From positions 2,140,576-2,204,575 of the forward strand of contig OX639991.1 in NCBI GenBank assembly GCA_951828585.1: 64,000 nucleotides of DNA. The letters run 5' to 3'. The notes beneath the pieces are model-generated. The model was not told the origin of the DNA. It saw only the letters and a program-made list of their open reading frames with translations, and did not search any database. Source of the DNA: Longimicrobiales bacterium. Its GTDB lineage: Bacteria; Gemmatimonadota; Gemmatimonadetes; Longimicrobiales; Gaopeijiaceae. A program made the translations under genes and the position numbers. Shown here one piece after another: positions 1 to 7,629 of this stretch. Within the stretch, counting starts at the first letter, position 1. Each line of letters starts with the position of its first letter.

Positions 1-436
1 GTCCGATCCTGCCCGCGCGCCGGTCCCGGATGAAGCGGTCCCAGTCCCTTTGAGACAGGGTGGCCGGATCGCGGTTGCGTCCGAAGAACCGGAGGAACAT
101 CCGCATGGCGGCCCGGTCGTGCCCCCGCGAATGCCAGCCCTTGGTGGGCGTCACCTCGTCGCCGTAGATGTCAAAAAGCCCTCCCAGCGTCAGCGGCTCG
201 GGTTCGGCTTCCGCCTTGCCGTTCAGGTCCGGGTCGGCGAACCCGGCCGCGAACTCGTCCGCTTGCTTCTTCGCTCTCACCCATTCCCGGTGTCCCAGCG
301 ACCGGGTGAGCCTTCGACCGTTTTCTCGCCACTCCAACTGGTACAGGCCGGTCTTCGAGTCGGGGAACACCCTCACCCGGTTCCGGCCCCACTCGCCGGC
401 GCCGTACGAGCGCCGACTTCGTTTCGTGCGTGCCAT
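1..436 (-). CDS. Tyrosine-type site-specific integrase, N-terminal part (cut by window edge)
   Basis: Only the first 145 codons are visible; the gene runs off the left edge, so the catalytic R-H-R-Y domain cannot be checked. The start ATG at 436 follows an AGAGGA Shine-Dalgarno-like sequence. Residues 1-85 are basic and contain YQLEWRENGRRLTRSLG, the pattern of an arm-binding AP2-like integrase N-terminus. Residues about 90-145 (GGLFDIYGDEV, then AAMRMFLRFFG and LSQRDWDRFIRDRR) look like the SAM-like core-binding domain of phage-type recombinases. The relaxase and MobC-like genes 2-4 kb away support an integrated mobilizable element. The family call is from sequence pattern only. Confidence 0.78.
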   Translation of the reverse strand, partial: MARTKRSRRSYGAGEWGRNRVRVFPDSKTGLYQLEWRENGRRLTRSLGHREWVRAKKQADEFAAGFADPDLNGKAEAEPEPLTLGGLFDIYGDEVTPTKGWHSRGHDRAAMRMFLRFFGRNRDPATLSQRDWDRFIRDRRAGRIG

Positions 437-437
437 C

Positions 438-784
438 TTTCGATTCCTCTCGTGATGGACTGCACGATCTGCACACCCGTAAGCTCGCGGAGAGAAAGCA
501 TCTTCGCCAGACCGAGGCGCTCGGGGCGAGGGCGCTCGGGGCGCGTGGGACGCCCCACTCGCGCGAGCAATTTCTGGCGCTCAAAACGGATTCGGCAGAT
601 TTTCGGTTTGTGCTCCGTCGGCTCGATTCGATTGAGCCCGGGCCTCGTCGCTGCAACTATTCGCTTCTTATTTGGTTTCGCTGTAGTTGCGGTTCCTGCC
701 ACCGCGCACTCATCCTGGTAGGTGCCAGCGGGTCGGAGAAGACCGGCCCGACATCCATCGAACCGAAAGGAAGGTTCGCCTGAG
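438..784. other. Intergenic region upstream of the integrase, with an inverted repeat
   Basis: I recognise no gene here. The stretch contains a 7-bp inverted repeat, GCAACTA at 653-659 and TAGTTGC at 684-690, in a locally AT-rich patch. It probably carries the integrase promoter (leftward) and a Shine-Dalgarno-like AAAGGAAGG for the gene that starts at 785. Open frames on both strands lack recognisable domains. Confidence 0.35.
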
Positions 785-1111
785 ATGACCAGACGTTTCG
801 CTTTTTTCCTGGGTCTAGCACTTGGCATCGCGGCTGCGACTCTGGGATTCCTTCTCAGGGAAGCCCTTACTGCAAAGACCTACACAGTCCAGTCCATCTC
901 GAGTCATTACTCGTACGACTCCGCCAATTCGCAGACGGAGCTGGTCGTCTACCGAAAGGGCGAAACCGGTCACGTCATGGAGGTCAACTGTGCATTTCCC
1001 CCCAGCTTCCGACTCCCTAATGAGACTGGATGGAGAGTTAGGGTCACGCGCACAGTCAGTGAGGAATTCCTGATGAGTGGGACCTTCTACGTTTGCTCCC
1101 GTGCTCCTTGA
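785..1111 (+). CDS. Small membrane-anchored hypothetical protein
   Basis: This 108-residue protein has a basic start (MTRR) followed by a hydrophobic segment at residues 4-26 that could be a signal anchor, then a soluble region of about 80 residues rich in Ser and Thr with two cysteines (VNCAF and FYVCS). The ATG at 785 is preceded by AAAGGAAGG about 10 bases upstream, which is why I chose it over the upstream in-frame ATG. I recognise no family. Its location inside the integrase-relaxase region suggests cargo of the mobile element (inference). Confidence 0.55.
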   Translation: MTRRFAFFLGLALGIAAATLGFLLREALTAKTYTVQSISSHYSYDSANSQTELVVYRKGETGHVMEVNCAFPPSFRLPNETGWRVRVTRTVSEEFLMSGTFYVCSRAP

Positions 1112-1674
1112 GGCCAAAGCTCCCACGGCGTGGTTTCGTGCACATGCAGGTCCGTGCGGTGATGGAATGGGTCGTCGCCATGGACGAGCGGGGGAGGGCG
1201 CGCCATTCTAATCTGGCTAAGCAGCCTACTCGTGATGTACGGCGGGGCTGGCGAGGGAACTCCACCCCCTCGAACCCGGCAGAACCGCGCTCCGGCGGAG
1301 TTCGCGGGCAAAGGGCGGCGCCCTCCCTGCCTGGCCGCGCATCCCGATGGGTGAGCGGCGCTTGGTCATGGTCGCCGTCCGCGTAACCGGCAGCCGGGTG
1401 CGCCGACCGGTGGGCCAAGGCCGTGGCCGCCGCCCATGCCCCTGTCCGCGCTGATACGCCGGGCGATGGTGCGCTCGCAGATGTGGACCGCGCCGTTGGC
1501 CTGACGGCTCCGGGCATCGTGGGGTAAGTGGCTGTCAGACTGCGCCGCCAGTGCTACAGCAGCGCAAGGGAGAGTTGACCCGGTGTCAGAACGGACTAGT
1601 TTCCAAGTCCCCTGAACCCCGACCCTCGATAAGAGGCTATCGGGCGTGGGGGATTGTCGGGTCTACCGGTTGGG

Positions 1675-1694
1675 CGAGCGGTTTCGCTCGTTTT
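1675..1694 (+). terminator. Possible intrinsic terminator hairpin
   Basis: CGAGCG and CGCTCG form a perfect 6-bp stem with a GTTT loop, followed directly by TTTT. The T-run is short and no intact gene ends just upstream, so function is uncertain. Confidence 0.25.
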
Positions 1695-1748
1695 CGTGGA
1701 GGGTCCAATTCTCTGTGAGTCCTAGCGTGGCTAGGATCATCCGGTAGC

Positions 1749-1802
1749 CCGATTCTCCCATTTCGGTGGTTTCAGCGACCGGGTGAGCCTTCTGCCGTTT
1801 CT
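1749..1802 (-). pseudogene. Fragment of a second integrase gene
   Basis: Read leftward, this piece encodes RNGRRLTRSL followed by KPPKWENR, matching the ENGRRLTRSLG segment of the integrase at the left edge. At the DNA level 20 bases are identical (296-315 and 1773-1792), and similarity continues for about ten more bases. No open frame continues on either side, so it is at most a remnant of a related integrase or a partial duplication. Confidence 0.4.
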
Positions 1803-1955
1803 CGCGTCTCTGCCGACTGTTGGACGATCCGGGGTTATGACACTGGACGAGGCGCTGGACCTCCGGCCCGACCACCGGTTGGACGCTGGCGACGAAGGCG
1901 CCGCCGGCGGAGGCCGGTTCGCCTTTGGGACGGCTCTGGAAGCCGTTGGACATCG

Positions 1956-1989
1956 CCGTTTCGGCGGTTGTTGACACCGCCCGAAACGG
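1956..1989. other. Candidate origin of transfer (inverted repeat)
   Basis: CCGTTTCGGCGG (1956-1967) is followed after nine bases by CCGCCCGAAACGG (1977-1989), an almost perfect inverted repeat with one extra C. It lies about 390 bases upstream of the MobC-like gene and the relaxase. Many mobilizable elements carry oriT, with an inverted repeat next to the nic site, just upstream of the mob genes. The assignment is inference from position and structure; no known nic sequence was recognised. Confidence 0.4.
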
Positions 1990-2044
1990 TCCCCTGACTG
2001 TACGTCATGGCGATTCCGGCGATCCAGGGATTCCGTGCGTCGGA

Positions 2045-2214
2045 CTCCCGCGCCGGGGGGGCGATCATGGCCTCCGGGGCAGCCGCCGTCGCTGCCGCGG
2101 AGTGGCGCGAAACCGTCTGCCCGGTAGGTGCGTAGGCATCATTCCGGCGGTTCCGCAGGACCTCGATCCGCTCCCGCGCGGAGGGCGCGATCATGGCCAC
2201 CGGGGCAACCGCCG
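2045..2214. repeat. Pair of imperfect 44-bp direct repeats upstream of mob genes
   Basis: The units at 2045-2088 and 2171-2214 share a core GCGATCATGGCC followed by CCGGGGCA and CCGCCG, differing at only a few positions and lying 126 bases apart. They sit between the candidate oriT hairpin and the MobC-like gene, so they could be binding sites for relaxosome proteins. This is inference; they could also be remnants of a duplicated coding piece. Confidence 0.5.
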
Positions 2215-2381
2215 GAGCTGCCCCGGTGGGTGGGCGGCTGGTCGCCGCCCGCTGGCCCGCGTTTTTCTTGCGGGTTTCCGTGGAGCCAGATTTGTTTTCG
2301 CTTTACGAAAACCTCTGGCCGGGGGATGCCCCCGGACCCCCGCAACGACATTCCGCGCGCCACCAAAGGAGGCCGCCCGAC

Positions 2382-2726
2382 ATGGCCCGTCCCCAGAAGC
2401 CCGAGGCCGAGCGCAGGACCCGCACGATCGGCGTGCGCGTCTCGACCGCGGAGGCCGCGGAGATCGCCGAGCGGGCCGCGGCGGCCCGCATGACGAAGGG
2501 CGGCTACATGCGCCGCAGGGCGCTGGAGCAGCCGGTCCGCGAGGCGGCCGTTCTCCGTCTCGGCGCCCGGGAGCGGGTCGAACTCCACCGGATCGGCGTC
2601 AATCTAAATCAGATCGCCCGTGCCCTGAACTCCGGGGCTGCTGCGCCGCCGGGGACTCTGGAGGCGGTCGAGCGGGTGGGCGAGCTTGCGGCCGATCTCC
2701 TGAGCGGCGAGGCGCCGGGCCGATGA
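2382..2726 (+). CDS. MobC-like plasmid mobilization relaxosome protein
   Basis: This 114-residue basic protein begins with an Arc-type ribbon-helix-helix pattern (RTRTIGVRVSTAEAAEIAER) and continues into the conserved MobC stretch RIGVNLNQIARALNSG at about residues 68-83. MobC-family proteins bind oriT and help the relaxase open the strands. The ATG at 2382 is preceded by a near-perfect AAAGGAGG about 10 bases upstream, which rules out the upstream in-frame ATG. Its TGA overlaps the ATG of the relaxase gene by four bases, so the two are translationally coupled. Confidence 0.82.
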   Translation: MARPQKPEAERRTRTIGVRVSTAEAAEIAERAAAARMTKGGYMRRRALEQPVREAAVLRLGARERVELHRIGVNLNQIARALNSGAAAPPGTLEAVERVGELAADLLSGEAPGR

Positions 2727-3922
2727 TCCCAAAGATCAACGGACTGGGACGCTCGTTCGCCGGGGTCGCGGCGTACTGTCTGCACGACGCTCCGACGCCG
2801 GACGACCGGAGTCCTGAGACATCGGAGCGGGTCGCGTGGACCGATACCCGGAACCTTGCGACGATCCGGGCGGAGCGGGCCGCGCGGCTGATGGCCGCGA
2901 CCGCGAAGGCGGCCCCCGACCTGAAGCGGCTGGCGGGTGGGGCGCCAGGGGGGCGGAAGCTGGCGAAGCCGGTCCTGCACTACTCGCTCAGCTGGGCGCG
3001 GGACGAGACGCCGGACAGGCAAGAGATGAGCCGCGCGGTGGACGGGAGCCTGGAGGCGCTGGGGCTGGAGGGCCACGAGGCGCTGATCGTCGCGCACGAC
3101 GACACCCGGCACCCCCACGTCCATGTGGTCGCCAACAGGGTCGATCCGGAGACCGGGAAGGCGGCGAAGCTGGGCAACAGCAAGCTCCGGCTGTCGCGCT
3201 GGGCCGAGGGCTACGAGCGGGAACAGGGCCGGATCCGGGTCGAGAGGCGGGTCAACAACGAGCGGCGGCGAGCGGGCCAGGAGGTGGTTCGAACCCCGTG
3301 GGAGCGGCCGCGCCACTGGGCGCGCGTCCGCCGCGAGAGGATGGTGCCCGGGCGGGCGCGGCGGGCGAGGGGGCCGGTCGACGAAGGGTGGGTCGACATG
3401 GAGGCATGGCGGCGTGCCGAGGCGCAGGCTTGGGAGAAGGTCGAGGATCGGCGCATGCTGGAGTTCTCGCGGCTGGAGAGCCGGGCGCGGCAGGAATGGG
3501 CCGAGCTGCTCAAGCGGCAGGAGGACATGCGCCAGAGGCTCGACCGGGAGAGCCGCTCGCTGCTCGGGCGGCTCCGGATCTGGCGGATCGACCGCTCGTT
3601 GCGGGAACTGGCCGGGGCGGTCCGGGGCCGGGAGGACCTTGTCGAGGGCTGGCGTGAGGATCTCGACCGGTACAACAAGGGCGAGCGAGCCGCGCTGGGC
3701 AAGGAACACGCCGACAGCGCTCGGCAGATCGAGAGGAAGGTGCGCGAGGTGTACCGAAAGGGGCTGCAAGACGCGGAACGGCACGCACGGATCACTGTCC
3801 AGGACCTCGTCAAGCGGGCGGCGAGAGAGATGAAGGAGCGCGGCCCCAGCATAACCCGCGTTCCCCCACGGCTGCCCCGGCCACGAGGCCCCGAGCGTGG
3901 CGGTGGAGGGTTCGAGCGATGA
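2723..3922 (+). CDS. Relaxase/mobilization nuclease (MobA-VirD2 type)
   Basis: This 399-residue protein starts MIPKINGLGRSFAGVAAYCLHD, with a candidate catalytic tyrosine at residue 18. At about residues 120-140 it has the metal-binding HDDTRHPHVHVVANRV pattern (the HxxxHPHxHxVxN signature of relaxase motif III). The C-terminal 200 residues are highly charged and likely helical or coiled coil. Relaxases nick oriT and carry the strand into the recipient through a type IV secretion channel. No secretion or coupling-protein genes are visible, so the element would be mobilizable rather than self-transmissible, as far as this window shows. Confidence 0.85.
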   Translation: MIPKINGLGRSFAGVAAYCLHDAPTPDDRSPETSERVAWTDTRNLATIRAERAARLMAATAKAAPDLKRLAGGAPGGRKLAKPVLHYSLSWARDETPDRQEMSRAVDGSLEALGLEGHEALIVAHDDTRHPHVHVVANRVDPETGKAAKLGNSKLRLSRWAEGYEREQGRIRVERRVNNERRRAGQEVVRTPWERPRHWARVRRERMVPGRARRARGPVDEGWVDMEAWRRAEAQAWEKVEDRRMLEFSRLESRARQEWAELLKRQEDMRQRLDRESRSLLGRLRIWRIDRSLRELAGAVRGREDLVEGWREDLDRYNKGERAALGKEHADSARQIERKVREVYRKGLQDAERHARITVQDLVKRAAREMKERGPSITRVPPRLPRPRGPERGGGGFER

Positions 3923-4114
3923 CCCGTGATGTCGGCATCCCATGTGACACCGGAACACGCTCGAACCGATCTACCGCCCCCCCGGTCACCGGCAACATCC
4001 CGCTACACTTCTCCCTAGGCGACGCGTCCCGATGGGTAAACCGCCCTGTGACGGCTCTTGGTCACCGCGCGCGCTGCGTGTGCTGGAGTCGATGGAGCGT
4101 GGTCAGCCGGGCAG

Positions 4115-4576
4115 CTAAGCGCGGGTTAGGGTTCCGAATAGGCTAAGGTTACCGCAGGAAGGGGACGAGGCGGACTCCTGTAGCCGCGCCGTACCACCGG
4201 AAAACGTGAGCGTGGCACTGGTCGTTGTCCATGTTCCGCATTGTGGATCGCTCGTGGTCCCGGAGAATCCACCCGCCGTTGCCGTGAAGAACCCAGTTTC
4301 GTTCACCGTGCCAGTGATTGCCGGAAGCTGGGTAGTTTCACCCAGGAACGTTATCGAGCCGGTGATCGTAAGCTCAGCGCCAGACTGAGCGACGACCATG
4401 CTCATCGAGCCGTCCAAGCTCCCTCCGCCGGACAGCGACAGCGTCACGGTTCCTGAATAGGTGCCCGCCACGTCGGGAAACGAGGGTCCGGTTAGGTCGC
4501 CGCACGCTACGGCCAACAGGATCAGCCAAGCGGGAGCGGTTCTACGTGTGACGTTCCTTACGATTCTGGATTCCAC
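4115..4576 (-). CDS. Predicted lipoprotein, beta-rich, unknown function
   Basis: This 153-residue protein has a short basic N-terminus, a hydrophobic segment and the lipobox LAVAC (cysteine at about residue 26), so it should be lipidated. The mature part is low in charge, rich in Ser, Thr and Gly, with alternating beta-strand patterns (YSGTVTLSLSGGGS, ELTITGSITFLG) and one cysteine pair near the C-terminus (PQCGTW, SPSCGN). The start is GTG with no clear Shine-Dalgarno sequence. I recognise no characterised family; the pattern recalls small lipocalin- or Ig-like secreted domains. Confidence 0.65.
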   Translation of the reverse strand: MESRIVRNVTRRTAPAWLILLAVACGDLTGPSFPDVAGTYSGTVTLSLSGGGSLDGSMSMVVAQSGAELTITGSITFLGETTQLPAITGTVNETGFFTATAGGFSGTTSDPQCGTWTTTSATLTFSGGTARLQESASSPSCGNLSLFGTLTRA

Positions 4577-5094
4577 GGTTCGATGTCCTTGTCCAATCCA
4601 ATGGTTCAGGGGAGACGGTGCTGCTCAGTCAACGGGCCTCAATCAAGATAACAGCTTTCGGTCAAGCCACGGTGAGCGTTCTTTCGTGCGGATCGTGGCG
4701 GGGTCTGGTAGGCAGCGTGATCCGGAACGCACTCATCGTCCAGGAATGGCGGTACGGACGGCAACGGCCATGTGAGCGTCGTGCTGACCAAGGGACCGGA
4801 GGAACTCGGGCCGGTGCTGCGTACTGAGGTGGTGGCGGAGACTCGGGTTTTCGCTGTACGAGGGGAAGCGTGAGCGGGCGGAGGCGGGAGCCGGAGAGTT
4901 GCGGCGGGCGGCGGTGCTGGTTGCGGCGTGAAGCAGGATCGTGGACGTGGTGGTGGGAGGCGTCGAGGAGCGACCCGAGCAACCCGGTTCGGCGAACCGT
5001 TGCGGTGGCATACCACGCTATACGGTCGCTAGATTCAGCGCGGCACTCGTGAAGTGAACGAATTTGCCACCCCGACACCTCAGGAGGGAAGTGA
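4577..5094. other. Intergenic region with a coding-like remnant
   Basis: No intact gene is supported. From 4772 a short frame reads VSVVLTKGPEELGPVLRT and ends with TGA at 4871; a neighbouring frame continues as RERAEAGAGELRRAAVLVAA. The two pieces would join after a frameshift, which suggests the end of a decayed gene of unknown family. Nothing else is recognised here. Confidence 0.3.
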
Positions 5095-5247
5095 ATGGCA
5101 CTGCCCCGGTCTCAGAACCGTGCGCGCCCGTCTACTTCAGACGGCGGACGGCGCGACTCGAAGGTCGCGTCGCGACGCACCGTCGGGAACCGCGTGGAGG
5201 TGGCCAAGGGACGCCATGATCGGGCAGAGATCGGGTGGTGGCGATGA
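5095..5247 (+). CDS. Small basic ORF, translationally coupled to the next gene
   Basis: A 50-codon frame begins at ATG 5095, preceded by a strong AGGAGGGAAG Shine-Dalgarno sequence, and ends with a TGA that overlaps the ATG at 5244 by four bases. The peptide is very rich in Arg and Ser (MALPRSQNRARPSTS) and has no recognised domain. It may be a genuine small protein or a leader peptide that couples translation to the secreted protein downstream. The ribosome-binding site and ATGA overlap are seen in the sequence; the function is unknown. Confidence 0.4.
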   Translation: MALPRSQNRARPSTSDGGRRDSKVASRRTVGNRVEVAKGRHDRAEIGWWR

Positions 5248-5831
5248 CCATGAACATGCGTGCATGGGGAAGGCTACGCTGGTTCCGTCCGGTCGCCTCC
5301 GTTGCAGGTCTAGTCCTGGTCGTTGTTCTCCCCGCCCCTCTTTCTGGCCAGTTTGGAGAGGAGCATGCCTTCAAGTGGTTTACCGGTTGCGCCCCAATCA
5401 GAATCACCGGACAGCATCACGACACCCGGCTCCTGAGGGACGCCCAAGTATCCGGGGACATCACCTCTGATCTCCCGGCGGACGTAAAGCACATCCTCCG
5501 AAGCAAGCTCGACGAGCACGCGCTCGCAACTGAAGATGTCTTTGCGTGGGGCCTCTCTGGCGACCTCGAAGAAGGTACAGTCCTCCCCCGCATGGAGGTA
5601 TCCGTCCTGACGCAGCCCAGCGGTCGAAGGGACATATCGATGTCGTTTCAGAAATGGCTCAGGGACCCTATTTCGGATAAGGAACACTACGCCACCACGT
5701 GGCGGGTGGATGTCGGAGATCGTCCCAGCCGGGAAAACGAACTGGCCAACATCGAGGCCTTCATTGGCTTCTTCCTCGACGAGTACCTCGAGGTGAACGC
5801 CGAGGCCTGCAACGACAAACCGAGGCGGTGA
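5244..5831 (+). CDS. Secreted hypothetical protein
   Basis: This 195-residue protein has a classical signal peptide: MTMNMRAWGRLR, a hydrophobic core VASVAGLVLVVVLPAPLSG and likely cleavage before QFGEEH. The mature domain of about 160 residues has two cysteines (FTGCAPIRI near the start, EACND at the end) that could form one disulfide. I chose ATG 5244 because it overlaps the stop of the small upstream ORF; a GTG at 5235 is an alternative. No known family was recognised. Confidence 0.6.
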   Translation: MTMNMRAWGRLRWFRPVASVAGLVLVVVLPAPLSGQFGEEHAFKWFTGCAPIRITGQHHDTRLLRDAQVSGDITSDLPADVKHILRSKLDEHALATEDVFAWGLSGDLEEGTVLPRMEVSVLTQPSGRRDISMSFQKWLRDPISDKEHYATTWRVDVGDRPSRENELANIEAFIGFFLDEYLEVNAEACNDKPRR

Positions 5832-6090
5832 CCGTGGCCAGCGCGATTCGCGGAGCCGTGAACCGTTCTAAGCGGCTTGCTCCTCTGTGCCTCGACCCGG
5901 ACCCGCAGGGTGACATCCGAAGCGCGGGCGCACCCTTGGAAGCGCGGGAGCCGGTAGTACCCTGGCGGTCGGGGGGGCAATTCCGGTCTCAGGACGATGG
6001 TGCTGTTCTGTTGATCGACTTGTGACCGGAGAGAGGAAGCGTGCAGGGGTCCTGTGCGAGCCGATCATGGTCGGTGCCGAGGCGTAGCCC

Positions 6091-7179
6091 ATGGTCGACG
6101 AGATGAGCCGCAGGTCATGCAACGAGAGTCCGACGAAACACTTCGTCCACAAGCTGATCGATTGGGAGCGGGTCAACGAGCGGCTTGGGCGCTATCCGGC
6201 AATTCGAGAAGCGTTCTCGATGGAGGTACTCCGCGCGGCTGAGGAGAGCCGGCCGTACTACTGCCACTACATGGCGTGGCGGCTGGGGACTTGGAGCGTG
6301 GAGAGTGAGGGATGCCTTGCCAATCTAGACAATCTGCTCGCCAATGCTGCGGAACTCCCGAACTGGGAGAACGAGGATTCGGTGCTCAAGAACGGGGAGT
6401 ACGCCACCTATTGGTCGCTCCTCTGGCAGTTGCAGCTGGCTGCGAAGCTACGGGCGGTCGGGCGGAACGTGACGTGGGCCGGACCGGATGGCGGGCCTGA
6501 TCTCTCCGTCGACGTGGACGGGGAACGATGGCATGTGGAGTGCCATGTTCCTCGGAAGTCGTATTTCCTGTTGCAGTTTCTCCAGGAGTGTCTCTCGAAG
6601 ATCCTTGGCCTGAGCGTTCAGGAAGACTATCCGCTTTTCGCGCGGATGCCCTTGCCCGAGCCCAGCCGGTTCTTGGACGACAAGCTCAAACCGTACTGCG
6701 ATGCATCTCGCCGCGAGGCAGCGAGTGCGAAGTGCGTTACTATCGTGTACGAGGACCAGTGCTCGGTCGAGGTGGCCGAGGAGGAGTGGGACACGAACGA
6801 GTCAGACGACACGGTTGACGGAAGGAGGCGTCCGCTGGGGCGGTGGGGCGCTCCGGAACAGCACGTCACCGCGATGCTCAAGGGAGCGGTTTCCAGCAAG
6901 GGGGAGAGCAACAGCCTCGGCGACCATCATCCGAATGTTCTCGCGGTGAATCTGCTGCTGACCAACGCCGAAGCCGCCGAGTACCATGATAGCGACGGCA
7001 AAATGATCGCTGGATGTGCGCCCGAGCTCCCGACCGCTCTTGACGTGTTGGCAGTTGCCAATTGCGGCATTGACGCGAGCGTACCCAACCTCAGGATTGC
7101 CGCGTGTGGCTCGCCGAATTGGTGTCGTGAGGGACGATGGCTGGAGGCGGAGCCTGACGACGGGCTTGAGACACGGTGA
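6091..7179 (+). CDS. Hypothetical protein with possible PD-(D/E)xK nuclease-like core
   Basis: This 362-residue soluble protein has no signal peptide. Around residues 125-150 the sequence WAGPDGGPDLSVDVDGERWHVECHVPRK matches the spacing of a restriction-endonuclease-like fold (PD, then a strand ending in E-x-K), although the final lysine position is occupied by His (ECH) and a Lys follows four residues later. The preceding helix (LLWQLQLAAKLRAVGRN) also fits that fold. The rest is unrecognised. It stands alone between the mobile-element region and the conserved core. The nuclease-like assignment is inference from one motif. Confidence 0.5.
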   Translation: MVDEMSRRSCNESPTKHFVHKLIDWERVNERLGRYPAIREAFSMEVLRAAEESRPYYCHYMAWRLGTWSVESEGCLANLDNLLANAAELPNWENEDSVLKNGEYATYWSLLWQLQLAAKLRAVGRNVTWAGPDGGPDLSVDVDGERWHVECHVPRKSYFLLQFLQECLSKILGLSVQEDYPLFARMPLPEPSRFLDDKLKPYCDASRREAASAKCVTIVYEDQCSVEVAEEEWDTNESDDTVDGRRRPLGRWGAPEQHVTAMLKGAVSSKGESNSLGDHHPNVLAVNLLLTNAEAAEYHDSDGKMIAGCAPELPTALDVLAVANCGIDASVPNLRIAACGSPNWCREGRWLEAEPDDGLETR

Positions 7180-7326
7180 CGATGCCCGGGATTCCCGCCA
7201 ATCGCTTCAGTGTTTCCGGCTATCCTGACACGATGGATTCGCGTCTGGTCAATTGGCAAGAATGGCAGATCGTGCAGTCCGGGTTGAACTTACGTGTTTT
7301 CTTGCCGTGATTTTCGCCACCTGCAA

Positions 7327-7382
7327 CTTGCCAGCCCGGCGCCTCACAGCTCTCGGTGCTCGCGCGGCCTTGTCCACGGACT
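7327..7382 (-). repeat. Dispersed 56-bp intergenic repeat, copy 1
   Basis: This unit is identical over 56 bases to 7501-7556, and about 46 of 50 bases match an inverted copy at the right end of the window (63932-63983). It contains the palindrome-like GGCGCC near one end. The two copies here lie 118 bases apart in the gene-less 7180-7629 interval, with the palindrome GAATAGC-CCT-GCTATTC (7470-7486) between them. It resembles REP-type dispersed elements; I do not recognise a named family. Confidence 0.7.
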
Positions 7383-7469
7383 GCTGTCAGCCCGCGGACA
7401 AGATCCCCGCGGCATTCGAGCTGTGATGCATCCGGGCCGGAGCGCTTCGCTCTGCGTTGCTCCTCGGGC

Positions 7470-7486
7470 GAATAGCCCTGCTATTC
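7470..7486. repeat. Palindrome within the repeat element
   Basis: GAATAGC and GCTATTC form a perfect 7-bp inverted repeat around a 3-base loop, between the two 56-bp repeat copies. It may be the hairpin core of the dispersed element. Confidence 0.5.
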
Positions 7487-7500
7487 TCCTCTCGTCGCGC

Positions 7501-7556
7501 CTTGCCAGCCCGGCGCCTCACAGCTCTCGGTGCTCGCGCGGCCTTGTCCACGGACT
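7501..7556 (-). repeat. Dispersed 56-bp intergenic repeat, copy 2
   Basis: A second exact copy of the 7327-7382 unit in the same orientation, ending 73 bases before the lgt start codon. The interval 7180-7629 holds no gene; besides the repeats and the palindrome it presumably carries the lgt promoter. Confidence 0.7.
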
Positions 7557-7629
7557 TCCGTGGCAGCCGGATCCGCCCCACGATTCATCCCCCGTCCACA
7601 CAACATCCAGCTGACAAGGCCAGGTCGCC

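Larger units (their letters stand above)
1112..1955. other. Non-coding or decayed stretch of the mobile element
   Basis: No intact gene can be supported. The frames are short and have GC-rich shadow composition. A short piece resembling the integrase N-terminus lies at 1749-1802 and a terminator-like hairpin at 1675-1694; both are listed separately. The rest is probably decayed mobile-element DNA. Confidence 0.4.

Noticed and set aside
1056-1517. Possible transposase remnant on the minus strand
   Set aside because: A fragment such as ICERTIARRISADRG looked transposase-like at first, but no continuous frame or known motif supports it.
2193-2381. N-terminal extension of the MobC-like protein
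   Set aside because: The Shine-Dalgarno sequence at 2364-2372 directly precedes ATG 2382, and the extra codons lie in the candidate oriT region with non-protein-like composition.
2609-3958. Antisense frame over the relaxase gene
   Set aside because: The relaxase has the HPHVH signature and a coupled MobC-like gene; the opposite frame has no recognisable features.
1340-4070. Possible direct repeat, CATCCCGATGGGT-like at about 1340 and 4028
   Set aside because: Similarity extends over only about 15-20 bases with mismatches, too short in GC-rich DNA to be meaningful.
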